Source: Bacteroidales bacterium (GTDB lineage: Bacteria; Bacteroidota; Bacteroidia; Bacteroidales; UBA7960). Taken from it: a DNA stretch of 17,555 nt. Shown in pieces: positions 1 through 8,101 of the stretch. Where the stretch lies: contig PWND01000110.1 in NCBI GenBank assembly GCA_003557965.1, forward strand, positions 1-17,555. Direction: 5' to 3'. The notes under the pieces are model-generated. The model had not been told where the DNA came from. It saw only the letters and a program-made list of their open reading frames with translations, and did no database searches. Positions within the stretch are counted from its first letter, which is position 1. Every line of letters starts with the position of its first letter. The position numbers were made by a program, and so were the translations under genes.

Positions 1-236
1 AAATAATACAGAATCGTTTTAAATCCTAACCTTCCCAGGTTTTTGCCACTTCCAATACCGGTAACACCGGTTACTATACTTGAAAAAATCAAAGGCACAA
101 TAATCATCCGCAAGGCTCTCAGAAAAACATCTCCCATCCAGGTCACATATTCAACATATTCGGTGAGTGTTATTCCAAATAATATACTTAATATCAGTGC
201 TATTAATATTTGCCAGTGTAGTTGAATTTTTCTCAT
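1..236 (-). CDS. Dicarboxylate/amino acid:cation symporter (SDF/DAACS family), N-terminal part only
   Basis: The minus-strand reading frame opens with ATG at 234-236 and stays open to the left edge, giving 78 complete codons with the C-terminal part outside the window. The protein begins MRKIQLHWQILIALILS and has a first hydrophobic helix at about residues 7-24. A second at about 40-58 contains RMIIVPLIFSSIVTGV, followed by GSGKNLGRLGFKTILY. This (L/R)MxIVPLIFSSI...GxGxxLGRLG pattern is typical of the GltP/GltT/DctA sodium- or proton-coupled symporters, inner-membrane carriers of glutamate, aspartate or C4-dicarboxylates. Substrate and coupling ion cannot be read from the N-terminus. The gene diverges from the Mur ligase gene across about 144 bases. 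The family call is firm; the exact transport role is open. Confidence 0.85.
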   Translation of the reverse strand, partial: MRKIQLHWQILIALILSILFGITLTEYVEYVTWMGDVFLRALRMIIVPLIFSSIVTGVTGIGSGKNLGRLGFKTILYY

Positions 237-380
237 GTCAGCAAAGTTTTATTAATATATCCGGGATAATATTTATTTTTATTATTTCCTGCGTTTGCAA
301 AAATAAAGAAATTAGCCACATTTCCTTAAATTCATTAATTTTACTTTTTATTTTTAATATAATTAAGCAATAGTTTTCAC

Positions 381-1757
381 ATGCATGTTCATTTTATAGC
401 TATAGGCGGAAGCGCAATGCACAACCTTGCGATTGCATTACATTTAAAGGGTTATAAAGTAAGTGGTTCTGATGATGAAATTTTTGAACCATCAAAAAGC
501 AGGTTAAAAAAGCATGGGTTGCTTCCTGAAAAAACAGGCTGGAATCCTGACTCAATTAGCAGTAAAATTGATGCTGTAATTTTGGGTATGCATGCAAAAG
601 CTAACAACCCTGAACTAATCAAAGCGAAAGAGCTTGGGCTAAAAATATTTTCTTACCCCGAATATTTATACGAACAAAGTAAAAACAAAACCAGGATTGT
701 TATTGGCGGAAGCCATGGAAAAACTACCATCACTGCAATGATACTTCATGTGCTAAATTATTGCAATATTGCAGCGGATTATATGGTAGGCGCACAGCTT
801 GATGGTTTTGATGTAATGGTTAAGCTGTCAAACAATGCTAAATACATGGTACTTGAAGGTGACGAATATTTAAGCTCTGCTTTGGATAAAAGGCCAAAAT
901 TTCACCTTTATAAGCCGGACATTGCTTTAATTAGCGGTATAGCATGGGACCATATTAATGTTTTTCCCACTTATAAAATGTATATTGACCAGTTTAGAAA
1001 ATTTATAGATATAATAAAACCAGATGGCAGGCTTATATACTGCAATAGTGATAGTGAAGTTAAAAAGCTGGCATCAGAATTTTCAAATAAAAACATCAAA
1101 CTGCTGCCTTACGAATATCCTGATTATTCTTTAGAAAACAATAAAACTATAGTTTATGATAATAACAATAATAAATACGAATTAACAATATTTGGAAAGC
1201 ATAATTTGTTAAACTTAAATGGAGCAAGGCTTATTTGCAATGAAATAGGAATTAATAATGAAGTTTTTTTTGATGCAATAAAACATTTTAAGGGAGCAAG
1301 TAAGAGGCTTGAAATGATTTTTAGCAATAATAGCATAATAGCTTTTAAAGATTTTGCACATGCTCCTTCAAAAATTCTTGCAACAACCAGTGCTGTGAAA
1401 GAACAGTTTCCTGATAAAAAGCTTTACGCATTTGTAGAATTACACACATATAGCAGCCTTAATAAAGATTTTTTATTGCACTACAAAGGCACTCTCGAAA
1501 AAGCTGATAAAGCATTTGTATATTATAACCCTCATACTTTAAAAATTAAAAAGCTGCCTCCGGTTGACCCTGAATATATAAAAAGGTCTTTTGATAAAAA
1601 TAACCTGGAAGTTTTTACTGATTCAACACTTTTATTTAACAAAATAAAAAACAATAAAACTGATAATGCCTGCTTATTATTTATGAGTTCCGGAAGTTTT
1701 GATGGTGTTAACCTGGAAAAGTTTATCAACAACCTTTATCACAAACCATCTAAATAG
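381..1757 (+). CDS. mpl: Mur ligase family protein, Mpl-like (UDP-MurNAc:peptide / UDP-MurNAc-amino acid ligase)
   Basis: This 458-residue ATP-dependent cytoplasmic ligase has all three Mur-ligase domains. The N-terminal UDP-binding Rossmann part starts HFIAIGGSAMHNLA (residues 4-17). The central ATPase has the P-loop GSHGKTT at 110-116, the EGDEY acidic motif at 159-163 and WDHINVFPT at 189-197. The C-terminal domain has FGKHNLLNLNGA at 271-282, KRLE at 308-311 and DFAHAPSKI at 324-332. Length and the IGGSAMHNLA opening fit Mpl, which joins recycled L-Ala-gamma-D-Glu-meso-Dap to UDP-MurNAc, rather than MurC. Proteins of this type are common in Bacteroidota and often labelled only as peptidoglycan synthetase, so the tripeptide substrate is inference. 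It is first in a plus-strand group, with 8 bases before ung. ATG at 381 is the only start that keeps the complete first beta strand. Confidence 0.85.
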   Translation: MHVHFIAIGGSAMHNLAIALHLKGYKVSGSDDEIFEPSKSRLKKHGLLPEKTGWNPDSISSKIDAVILGMHAKANNPELIKAKELGLKIFSYPEYLYEQSKNKTRIVIGGSHGKTTITAMILHVLNYCNIAADYMVGAQLDGFDVMVKLSNNAKYMVLEGDEYLSSALDKRPKFHLYKPDIALISGIAWDHINVFPTYKMYIDQFRKFIDIIKPDGRLIYCNSDSEVKKLASEFSNKNIKLLPYEYPDYSLENNKTIVYDNNNNKYELTIFGKHNLLNLNGARLICNEIGINNEVFFDAIKHFKGASKRLEMIFSNNSIIAFKDFAHAPSKILATTSAVKEQFPDKKLYAFVELHTYSSLNKDFLLHYKGTLEKADKAFVYYNPHTLKIKKLPPVDPEYIKRSFDKNNLEVFTDSTLLFNKIKNNKTDNACLLFMSSGSFDGVNLEKFINNLYHKPSK

Positions 1758-1765
1758 TTGAAATT

Positions 1766-2452
1766 ATGCAAGATGTAAAAGTAAAGCCTGTGATTGAGAA
1801 GTCATGGTTCAATGTACTAAAAGATGAATTTGAAGCAGATTATTTTAAAAAGCTTAAGGTTTTTTTGACAGAAGAAAAAAAGGAACATGTGGTATATCCA
1901 CCGGGTTCTTTAATTTTTAATGCTTTCAACCAAACACCATTTGATAAAGTTAAGGTCGTTATTTTAGGCCAGGATCCATATCATGGCCCCGGGCAAGCTC
2001 ATGGGTTGTGTTTTTCAGTTAATCCAGGCATACCCTTCCCCCCGTCGCTTCAAAATATTTTTAAAGAAGTCAAAAACGATATTGGCATAAATCCTCCGAC
2101 TCACGGAAGTCTTGAAAACTGGGCCAGGCAAGGAGTGCTGCTATTAAATGCCACCCTTACTGTCAGGGCAAACCAAGCTGGTTCGCATCAAAAAAAAGGC
2201 TGGGAAATATTTACTGATAAAGTAATACAAAAACTATCAGAGCATAAAGAAGGCCTGGTATTTTTATTATGGGGTAATTATGCCCAGGCAAAAAGCATGT
2301 TAATAGATGATACAAAGCATTATATTCTCAAAGCTGTGCACCCTTCGCCGTTGTCTGCTTCAAGAGGTTTTTTCGGATGTAAACATTTTTCCAAAACCAA
2401 TGAAATTTTAAAATCTTTGGGTAAAAATGAAATTCAATGGGCTATTACATAA
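1766..2452 (+). CDS. ung: Uracil-DNA glycosylase, family 1
   Basis: This 228-residue cytoplasmic repair enzyme excises uracil from DNA by cleaving the N-glycosidic bond, the first step of base excision repair. The family 1 motifs are intact. The water-activating loop GQDPYHG is at 68-74 with catalytic Asp70. FPPSLQNIFKE at 91-101 forms the DNA-compression region. LLLNATLTV at 125-133 carries the uracil-recognising Asn128, and HPSPLSASRGF at 192-202 has catalytic His192. Length is normal for bacterial Ung and nothing appears truncated. The gene starts 8 bases after the Mur ligase stop and its last 16 bases overlap the next gene, so the three are probably co-transcribed. No functional link between uracil repair and the envelope genes beside it is implied. 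Confidence 0.97.
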   Translation: MQDVKVKPVIEKSWFNVLKDEFEADYFKKLKVFLTEEKKEHVVYPPGSLIFNAFNQTPFDKVKVVILGQDPYHGPGQAHGLCFSVNPGIPFPPSLQNIFKEVKNDIGINPPTHGSLENWARQGVLLLNATLTVRANQAGSHQKKGWEIFTDKVIQKLSEHKEGLVFLLWGNYAQAKSMLIDDTKHYILKAVHPSPLSASRGFFGCKHFSKTNEILKSLGKNEIQWAIT

Positions 2453-4155
2453 ATAGTGCTAAAAATATTGTATTGTGTGTATTATTACTTACCGGCATAA
2501 ACGTTTTTTCTCAGGAGGTAAGTGAGGTAGTTATAATAAACCACGACAAGGATTCTGATATAAGTTTAAGCTCTTTGAATGACTATATCTCAAAGGCTAA
2601 CCTAACAGAAGATAAAGCAGCAAAAAATGCATTAAACAGTGCTTTCCTTGAAAAGGGATATTTAAGTGCAAGTATTGACAGCATAGTAAGGGAAAATAAC
2701 CATGTAACAATTTACATATATAGCGGCAGTGAATACTATTTTAGAATAAAAAGCCATAATCTTACCAAGGGATTTTTAATACAACATAACAAAGCATTTC
2801 TTCCTGATGAGGTTTTCCCATTTTCAAAGCTTCCCCTTGCAGAAAGCAGTATAATTAGTTATTACGAAGATAACGGTTATCCAATGGCATCAATTAGCAG
2901 GGAAGATATTAGCATAAGCAACGACACAATAGAATTCCGATGGGTTTTAGATAAGGGAGAGCTATTTATGTTTAAGGAAGTTATTATCAGTGGAGATGTA
3001 GATTTGCAACCATCTTTTATATCGGGGTTAACAAGAATTCGCAAAAACACACCATACTCAGAAACCAAGATAAAGAATGCTGCTAAACAGTTTTCCGGGC
3101 TGGAATTTTTAACCATGACTTCCGAGCCGGCTGTTATGTTTACACACGCAGGTGCAAAAGTTGAGTTCCCGGTAGAAAGGATTAAATCAAATCGCTTTGA
3201 TGGTATAGCAGGCTTGATGTCGGTTCCGGGCACAGAAAATGAAACTGATTACAGAATTACCGGCCAGCTTAACTTGTTTTTAATAAACAGCTTAGGGCAT
3301 GGAGAAACTTTGGATATTCAGTGGCAAGCTGCGGGAGAAAGCTCGCAACAAATATACATTGATGGAAGCTATCCACATATTCTTAGCACACCAATAGAAG
3401 CAGGTTACAACTTTTATATGAACAAACAAGATACTACCTTCCTGCTTGTAAGGCATAAGCCAAAATTAAGCTTTAAAGGAGCGAATATATACAAGTTTTC
3501 AACTTTTGCCATTTTTGAAACCAACAATATTTTTGTTAATGATTCCGATACGCATAATTTACAATATGCAGATTATCAAAAATCCATGTATGGTATTGAA
3601 ATTAAAATAAAATCAGGAGTAGTTGATCATTCATATAATAATGGATTCAAATTAGTTACTTCTTTTGCAGCAGGCATAAGAAATATTGATAATACTAACT
3701 TAAACAACAACAGCATACAATACACATCAGAAAGCATGGCATTATATCATACTGGTATTGGCCGCCAAAGCCTTTTGGCAAATTCCTTAAGGCTTAACTT
3801 GCAAGCAGGAGAAAAATTTCTTGACAATGAACTTTACAGGATAGGGGGTTTGAGAACGCTTAAAGGTTTTGATGAAAATTCAATAACATGCAGTTCTTAC
3901 GGAATATTTAGTACAGAATACAGGTTTTATATGGCTGAAGATTCATTTCTTAGTATGCTGGCTAATTTTGCATGGATTGAAAGAAATTCATTATCAGGAT
4001 ACTACAGAGATTTCCCCTGGGGTTTGGCAGCGGGTATTAATTTTAAAACAAGGCCGGGAATTATATCAGTATATTACGCGTTAGGGAAGCAGTCTAATCA
4101 ATCATTTCAGTTCCAAAACGCTAAGATTCATGTAGGCTTTATCAGTATTTTTTAA
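2437..4155 (+). CDS. Omp85/BamA-TamA-like outer-membrane protein with POTRA-like N-terminus
   Basis: The 572-residue exported protein has an N-terminal signal peptide (hydrophobic residues 10-24, likely cleavage after FSQ near 26). About 200 residues with POTRA-like beta-alpha-alpha-beta character follow (for example NALNSAFLEKGYLSASI at 64-80 and SIISYYEDNGYPMASIS at 138-154). The rest is a long region of alternating amphipathic strands ending in FISIF with terminal Phe, the usual outer-membrane beta-barrel signature. The L6-loop position of Omp85 proteins, normally (V/I)RG(F/Y), reads LKGF at 475-478. At about 570 residues with roughly two POTRA repeats it is shorter than BamA and nearer TamA or other Omp85 paralogues. 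Its start lies inside ung (16-base overlap); no other in-frame ATG precedes the signal peptide, so translational coupling is likely. Exact role, such as insertion of barrels or secretion, is unknown. Confidence 0.75.
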   Translation: MGYYINSAKNIVLCVLLLTGINVFSQEVSEVVIINHDKDSDISLSSLNDYISKANLTEDKAAKNALNSAFLEKGYLSASIDSIVRENNHVTIYIYSGSEYYFRIKSHNLTKGFLIQHNKAFLPDEVFPFSKLPLAESSIISYYEDNGYPMASISREDISISNDTIEFRWVLDKGELFMFKEVIISGDVDLQPSFISGLTRIRKNTPYSETKIKNAAKQFSGLEFLTMTSEPAVMFTHAGAKVEFPVERIKSNRFDGIAGLMSVPGTENETDYRITGQLNLFLINSLGHGETLDIQWQAAGESSQQIYIDGSYPHILSTPIEAGYNFYMNKQDTTFLLVRHKPKLSFKGANIYKFSTFAIFETNNIFVNDSDTHNLQYADYQKSMYGIEIKIKSGVVDHSYNNGFKLVTSFAAGIRNIDNTNLNNNSIQYTSESMALYHTGIGRQSLLANSLRLNLQAGEKFLDNELYRIGGLRTLKGFDENSITCSSYGIFSTEYRFYMAEDSFLSMLANFAWIERNSLSGYYRDFPWGLAAGINFKTRPGIISVYYALGKQSNQSFQFQNAKIHVGFISIF

Positions 4156-4163
4156 AACCTGAA

Positions 4164-5072
4164 TTACTTTTTATCTATTATTTTACTAAGGTTGTCTATT
4201 CTTGCTTGCAGCTCTTTAATGTCAATTACTTTGTCTTCAAGCATCTTATTCAGATTATCTAATTGACTTCTAAGTTCTACAACTTGCACATCAAAAACTT
4301 TCGAAATATCCTTGGGGCCAGTTTTATCCGTTGAAGTATTTATGTTTGTTTTTATAAAACTCATAAAATCGAGCAAATATGTCTCCATTTCGAGGTTAAC
4401 ATCCATGTCAACAGAAAAGTCCTGTTTAATAAATTTTACATCAAAGTTTAAATCATGTTTTTTATATGAAGAAATAATATCATTAAAGCATTCAACGTAT
4501 TGCTCGAAAGGTTTAGAAATATCTCTTGGCATATTATAAACCTGTATAATAACTTTTGCTGTTTCTTTCTTTCTCAATTCCCCGAATAAATAATGCATAG
4601 TAGCATACAACCCCCTTTTAATAACTTTTTGAGGCGGAAATTCACATGGATTATTATCCAGGTAAAGCTTTTTTAAGGATGTTAGATTTATTAATTCTAA
4701 TGGCAGGGATTTAATCTCATTATAGCTAACATCCAACTGAGTTAAATTAACCAACTTTCCAATTTCACCGGGTAGCGTATTAAGCTTATTGTGGCTTAAA
4801 TCCAGTACTCGCATATTTATTAATTTGCCAACTTCACTATTAATGTCTTCAATTTCATTATGATTTAAATAAATTGTATTCAGGTTTCTTAATAAAAAAA
4901 ACTCATCCGGCAAATTTTTTAGCTGGTTATATGAAAGGTCAATGCTTTTAACAAAACCAAGTGTGCCAATTTCAGGAGGCAATTCTGTAATTCCCCTGTT
5001 TGACAAACTCAGTTTTTTTACTCGCTGCGCCTTTGCCAGCCTAATCATTTCCAATATTTCGTCTTTGTCCAT
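4164..5072 (-). CDS. Leucine-rich-repeat protein with unrecognised C-terminal region and coiled coil
   Basis: The 302-residue protein lacks a signal peptide, so it is probably cytoplasmic. After a short N-terminal helix there are five exact 23-residue LRRs at 18-40, 41-63, 64-86, 87-109 and 110-132, with the pattern LxxLDLSxNxLxxLPxEIGxLxN, and a degenerate sixth from 133 (LKKLYLDNNP) that works as a cap. The LP-containing plant-like/Roco-like repeat usually serves protein binding. Residues about 172-245 (starting AKVIIQVYNMPRDI) look like a mixed alpha/beta domain I do not recognise. Residues about 258-300 are heptad-rich and probably a coiled coil. The gene is convergent with the Omp85-like gene (8 bases between stops) and divergent from the GWxTD gene, so it is likely a single-gene unit. 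No GTPase, kinase or TIR motif is present and the function is unknown. Confidence 0.8.
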   Translation of the reverse strand: MDKDEILEMIRLAKAQRVKKLSLSNRGITELPPEIGTLGFVKSIDLSYNQLKNLPDEFFLLRNLNTIYLNHNEIEDINSEVGKLINMRVLDLSHNKLNTLPGEIGKLVNLTQLDVSYNEIKSLPLELINLTSLKKLYLDNNPCEFPPQKVIKRGLYATMHYLFGELRKKETAKVIIQVYNMPRDISKPFEQYVECFNDIISSYKKHDLNFDVKFIKQDFSVDMDVNLEMETYLLDFMSFIKTNINTSTDKTGPKDISKVFDVQVVELRSQLDNLNKMLEDKVIDIKELQARIDNLSKIIDKK

Positions 5073-5134
5073 ATTTGTTATTTTGTCTAATCAAATTATT
5101 AAATAAAATTATACCTTTTATTTATATTATTTCA

Positions 5135-5173
5135 TTTGATTTGATGATTTTAGCCCATTAAACATTATATTTG
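5135..5173 (+). promoter_or_regulatory. Predicted Bacteroidetes-type promoter upstream of the GWxTD lipoprotein gene
   Basis: The sequence has TATATTTG at 5166-5173, an exact match to the -7 consensus TAnnTTTG. TTTG lies at 5140-5143 with 22 bases between, and there is another TTTG at 5135-5138. The normal Bacteroidetes spacing is about 19-21, so this is slightly wide. It would give a leader of about 80 bases before the start at 5262. The prediction comes from motif reading only. Confidence 0.45.
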
Positions 5174-5261
5174 GATACAATATAACATAATTATTATAAA
5201 AGTACAATATCTGTTGTTTGTAAAAAATTACGATATTTGAAAACTGAAACCATATAGTATT

Positions 5262-6497
5262 ATGAAGTATTTTCTAATATTTTTTTTCCTTTTTGCACTT
5301 ACAGCATGTAAAATAACAAGGCTAAGCAATATAAACCTTGTTAGTATTTACAAACATGAAGAACCAGATATATATCCCGAGTATTACCTCTTTCATAATA
5401 GCAAAAATACATCAACTTTATATTATAAAATAGATTCTGACAAATTATTATACTTAAAGCAGCCTGAAAGTAATACTTTTGCAGCAAAATATTCTATTCA
5501 CTACAACCTGGTTCCTTCATTTAATTCAAATAACCTTTTAGACAGTGCTACTGTATTTAAGACTGACTCTGCACATTTTGAGTCAGAAGATTATTTTATT
5601 GACAGCATAGAAATAGAAACTCCACCTGAAGATGAATTTCTTATTCATTTAACATTTTCTGACAGGCAAACCAGGCAAAGTCATGTATATGTGCTTAAAG
5701 CAAATAAATCGGGGAAATATAATTCTCAGAATTTTTTGTTTTATAATAAAAATAATGAAATGCTTTTCAAACCATTTATACAAAAGCAATCAGAAATAAC
5801 TGCATTGCACAACACTGATAAAGATTTTGTTATGAATGCAAAGCTTTTTAAAGAGCCGAAAAGCCCTGCTTTACCCCCATTTGTGTCAGAAAACGAAAGT
5901 TCAAATGATTTGGAACCAGATTCAACATACGAAATAAGTTTTACTAATGGCAAGGCAAAAATTTTAATTAACCAGCATGGTTTGTACCGGTTCTTTAAAA
6001 ATGACAATCCCTCCAATGGCTTTTCATTTCACTTTTTTCATGATGGTTATCCTCTAATAACCACTCATTCGGCAATGATAGCGCCTGTAAGGTACTTAGT
6101 ATCCCGCAAAGAGTATCAAAAAATAATTTCGGCTCAAGATTCTCACAGTGCCATTGACAGGTTTTGGGTTTCTATTGCAGGCGACACACAGCGGGCAAGA
6201 AGTTTAGTTAGCAGGTATTATAACAATATTGAATGGGCAAATTATTACTTCACTTCTTATAAGGAAGGCTGGAAAACAGACAGGGGCATGATTTATACAA
6301 TTTTTGGCCCGCCTGAGGATGTTTTTATATCTGACTATGGTGAAAAATGGCGTTACAGAGATTTGTGGGGTATATCAGAAATTGAGTTTGACTTTAAAAG
6401 GAAACAGCATAAATTTGCCGAAAACCATTATGTACTTGACAGAAGTACGGCATACAGAAACCCTTGGTTTATGGGTATTGAAAACTGGAGAAGATAG
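5262..6497 (+). CDS. GWxTD-domain lipoprotein
   Basis: The 411-residue protein has a type II signal peptide: a hydrophobic run at residues 3-14 and lipobox LTAC with the acceptor Cys16, followed by KIT. It should be anchored in the inner or outer membrane, facing the periplasm or cell surface. The C-terminal domain carries the hallmark motif GWKTD at 336-340, followed by RGMIYTIFGPPEDV and an aromatic-rich beta region (EKWRYRDLWG) typical of GWxTD domain proteins of Bacteroidota and relatives. The N-terminal 300 residues appear beta-rich without a motif I can name. Family members have no established biochemical function. The gene is followed after 37 bases by the rRNA methyltransferase gene, probably in one transcript. 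The start is chosen because it places the lipobox at the correct distance. Confidence 0.85.
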   Translation: MKYFLIFFFLFALTACKITRLSNINLVSIYKHEEPDIYPEYYLFHNSKNTSTLYYKIDSDKLLYLKQPESNTFAAKYSIHYNLVPSFNSNNLLDSATVFKTDSAHFESEDYFIDSIEIETPPEDEFLIHLTFSDRQTRQSHVYVLKANKSGKYNSQNFLFYNKNNEMLFKPFIQKQSEITALHNTDKDFVMNAKLFKEPKSPALPPFVSENESSNDLEPDSTYEISFTNGKAKILINQHGLYRFFKNDNPSNGFSFHFFHDGYPLITTHSAMIAPVRYLVSRKEYQKIISAQDSHSAIDRFWVSIAGDTQRARSLVSRYYNNIEWANYYFTSYKEGWKTDRGMIYTIFGPPEDVFISDYGEKWRYRDLWGISEIEFDFKRKQHKFAENHYVLDRSTAYRNPWFMGIENWRR

Positions 6498-6534
6498 AAA
6501 ATAAAATTGTTTAATAATTAAACTTTAATATATT

Positions 6535-7266
6535 TTGGAAAATTTACTATTTGGGATACGCCCGCTATTAGAGGCACTGGATGAGGGTAAGTTGCCTGAA
6601 AAAGTTTTGCTTCAGAAAGGTTTGTCAGGAGATAATTTTAAAAGGTTATTTAAAAAAATCAGGGATAAAAAAGTTCCCTTTCAAATGGTGCCTGCTGAAA
6701 AATTAAAAAAAATTACAAAGCAAAATCACCAGGGAGTAATCGCATATCTCTCGTTAATTTACTATATAAGCATAGAAAACCTGGTAAAACAATTTGACGA
6801 ATCCTCCGGGAAGGGTTTAATAGTAATAATTGACAGGATAACAGATATAAGAAATTTAGGGGCAATAGCCAGGACTGCAGAGTGTGCAGGAGTTCACGGA
6901 ATTATCATGCCGTCAAAAGGAAGTGCATCAATCAATGCTGATGCAATAAAAACATCAGTAGGTGCATTGTCAAGGATTCCGGTATGCAGGGAAAATGACT
7001 TGATGGAGGCAATTGAATTTCTAAAATTATGCGGTATTGCAATTATAGCATGTACTGAAAGGTCTTCTCAAAGCATATATGAAACCAACATGGACAGGCC
7101 GATAGCTTTAGTGTTTGGCTCAGAAGAAAAAGGAATTTCAAATTACCTTTTAAATATTGCAGATGAAAAAGCAGCTATTCCTATGAAAGGGAAAACAAGC
7201 TCATTAAATGTTTCTGTTGCGGCAGGCATAGCCATATTTGAAGCATTAAGGCAAAGGGCAAGCTAA
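6535..7266 (+). CDS. rlmB: 23S rRNA 2'-O-ribose methyltransferase, SpoU/TrmH family (RlmB-like), TTG start
   Basis: This 243-residue SPOUT methyltransferase probably makes Gm2251 in 23S rRNA from S-adenosylmethionine. The N-terminal RNA-binding substrate domain (residues 1-75) contains LFGIRPLLEAL and NHQGVIAYL. The catalytic trefoil-knot domain has motif 1 NLGAIARTAE at 107-116, motif 2 LVFGSEEKGIS at 192-202 and motif 3 SLNVSVAAGIAIFEALRQ at 223-240, with the conserved Asn, Arg and Glu in place. The start codon is TTG at 6535: an in-frame TAA at 6526-6528 leaves no room for an upstream ATG, and the family N-terminus (FGIRP near residue 6-10) fits TTG exactly. Other SpoU enzymes (TrmH, RlmB) share these motifs, so the exact guanosine is inferred from the N-terminal domain. 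Confidence 0.88.
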   Translation: MENLLFGIRPLLEALDEGKLPEKVLLQKGLSGDNFKRLFKKIRDKKVPFQMVPAEKLKKITKQNHQGVIAYLSLIYYISIENLVKQFDESSGKGLIVIIDRITDIRNLGAIARTAECAGVHGIIMPSKGSASINADAIKTSVGALSRIPVCRENDLMEAIEFLKLCGIAIIACTERSSQSIYETNMDRPIALVFGSEEKGISNYLLNIADEKAAIPMKGKTSSLNVSVAAGIAIFEALRQRAS

Positions 7267-7316
7267 AAAGCAAATCTTCTTTCTACTAATTAATTCTTTT
7301 TGATACTTTAATTAAG

Positions 7317-7324
7317 TAAATTTG
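7317..7324 (+). promoter_or_regulatory. Possible -7 promoter element before the LutA-like gene
   Basis: TAAATTTG matches TAnnTTTG exactly and lies 18 bases before the ATG at 7343. A TTTTTG stretch at 7297-7302 is only 14 bases upstream, too near for a standard -33 box, so only half the promoter is supported. Confidence 0.35.
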
Positions 7325-7342
7325 CAATTTTACTGAATAATT

Positions 7343-8101
7343 ATGGAAGTTGACATATTTGTACCATGTTTTATTGACCAGGTTTCGCCGGAAACAGCTA
7401 TAAGTATGGCCGGCCTTTTAAGAAAGGCAGGTGTTGATGTGGATTATAACCCTAAACAAACCTGTTGCGGTCAATTAGCTTTTAATGGTGGCTACCTGGA
7501 AGAAACTAAAGCAGTTGCTAAAAAGGTTATGTCAATCTTTAAAAATAATCGCTATGTTGTTGGCCCTTCCGCTTCCTGTACTGCATTTATAAGAAATCAC
7601 TATCCGGATTTATTCGATAATTCTGCATATCACTTAGAAGCACGAAAGTTGTCAAAAAGAACTTATGAGTTTACTGACTTTTTAGTAAATGTGGTTAAGG
7701 TTACCAATTTTGAATCAGAGTTTCATGCTAAAGCTACAATTCATGACTCCTGTTCGGCTTTGCGCGAATATAAACTGGGGAATGAACCAAGACTACTGCT
7801 ATCGAAGGTTAAGGGGCTTGAAATAATAGAAATGGAGCAAGGCGATGTTTGCTGTGGGTTTGGAGGAACTTTTTCCGTGAAGCATGAAGCAATATCAACC
7901 GCTATGGCAGAACAAAAAGTAGAAAATGCCTTGAAAACAGGTGCTGAATATATAATTTCTACTGAAAGTAGTTGCCTTATGCACCTACAATCTTATATTA
8001 GCAAAAACAATATTCCAATCAAAACAATACATATAGCAGATTTACTAATTTTTAACCAAAAAAATCAGAACTATGAAAAACATAAACATGCAAAAGATTA
8101 A
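7343..8101 (+). CDS. LutA/YkgE-like (Fe-S)-binding protein with two CCG domains
   Basis: The 252-residue soluble protein has two cysteine-rich CCG modules. Module one has Cys9, CCGQ at 41-44 and Cys79 in SASCTAFIRNHY. Module two has Cys137 in HDSCSALREY, CCGFGG at 170-175 and Cys211 in ESSCLMH. This is the architecture of LutA (YkgE), the small subunit of the three-part L-lactate dehydrogenase LutABC, and of related heterodisulfide-reductase and glycolate-oxidase subunits, where the cysteines bind iron-sulfur clusters and take part in electron transfer. At about 250 residues it is full length for LutA. The usual partners lutB (ferredoxin-like) and lutC (DUF162) are not adjacent. Its last 29 bases overlap a small outer-membrane protein gene. 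A role in lactate oxidation is therefore only a guess. Confidence 0.85.
   Translation: MEVDIFVPCFIDQVSPETAISMAGLLRKAGVDVDYNPKQTCCGQLAFNGGYLEETKAVAKKVMSIFKNNRYVVGPSASCTAFIRNHYPDLFDNSAYHLEARKLSKRTYEFTDFLVNVVKVTNFESEFHAKATIHDSCSALREYKLGNEPRLLLSKVKGLEIIEMEQGDVCCGFGGTFSVKHEAISTAMAEQKVENALKTGAEYIISTESSCLMHLQSYISKNNIPIKTIHIADLLIFNQKNQNYEKHKHAKD

Noticed and set aside
1..40. Possible frameshift in the symporter after GKNLGR
   Set aside because: Careful reverse complementing shows GGAAGGTTAGGATTT, which keeps the family sequence LGRLGFKTILY in frame.
43..373. Two plus-strand open frames (43-225 and 167-373)
   Set aside because: They lie antisense to, or beyond the start of, the clear symporter gene and have hydrophobic AT-driven composition with no family resemblance.
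4156..4163. Terminator between the convergent Omp85-like and LRR genes
   Set aside because: Only 8 bases separate the stops and no stable stem with a T run was found.
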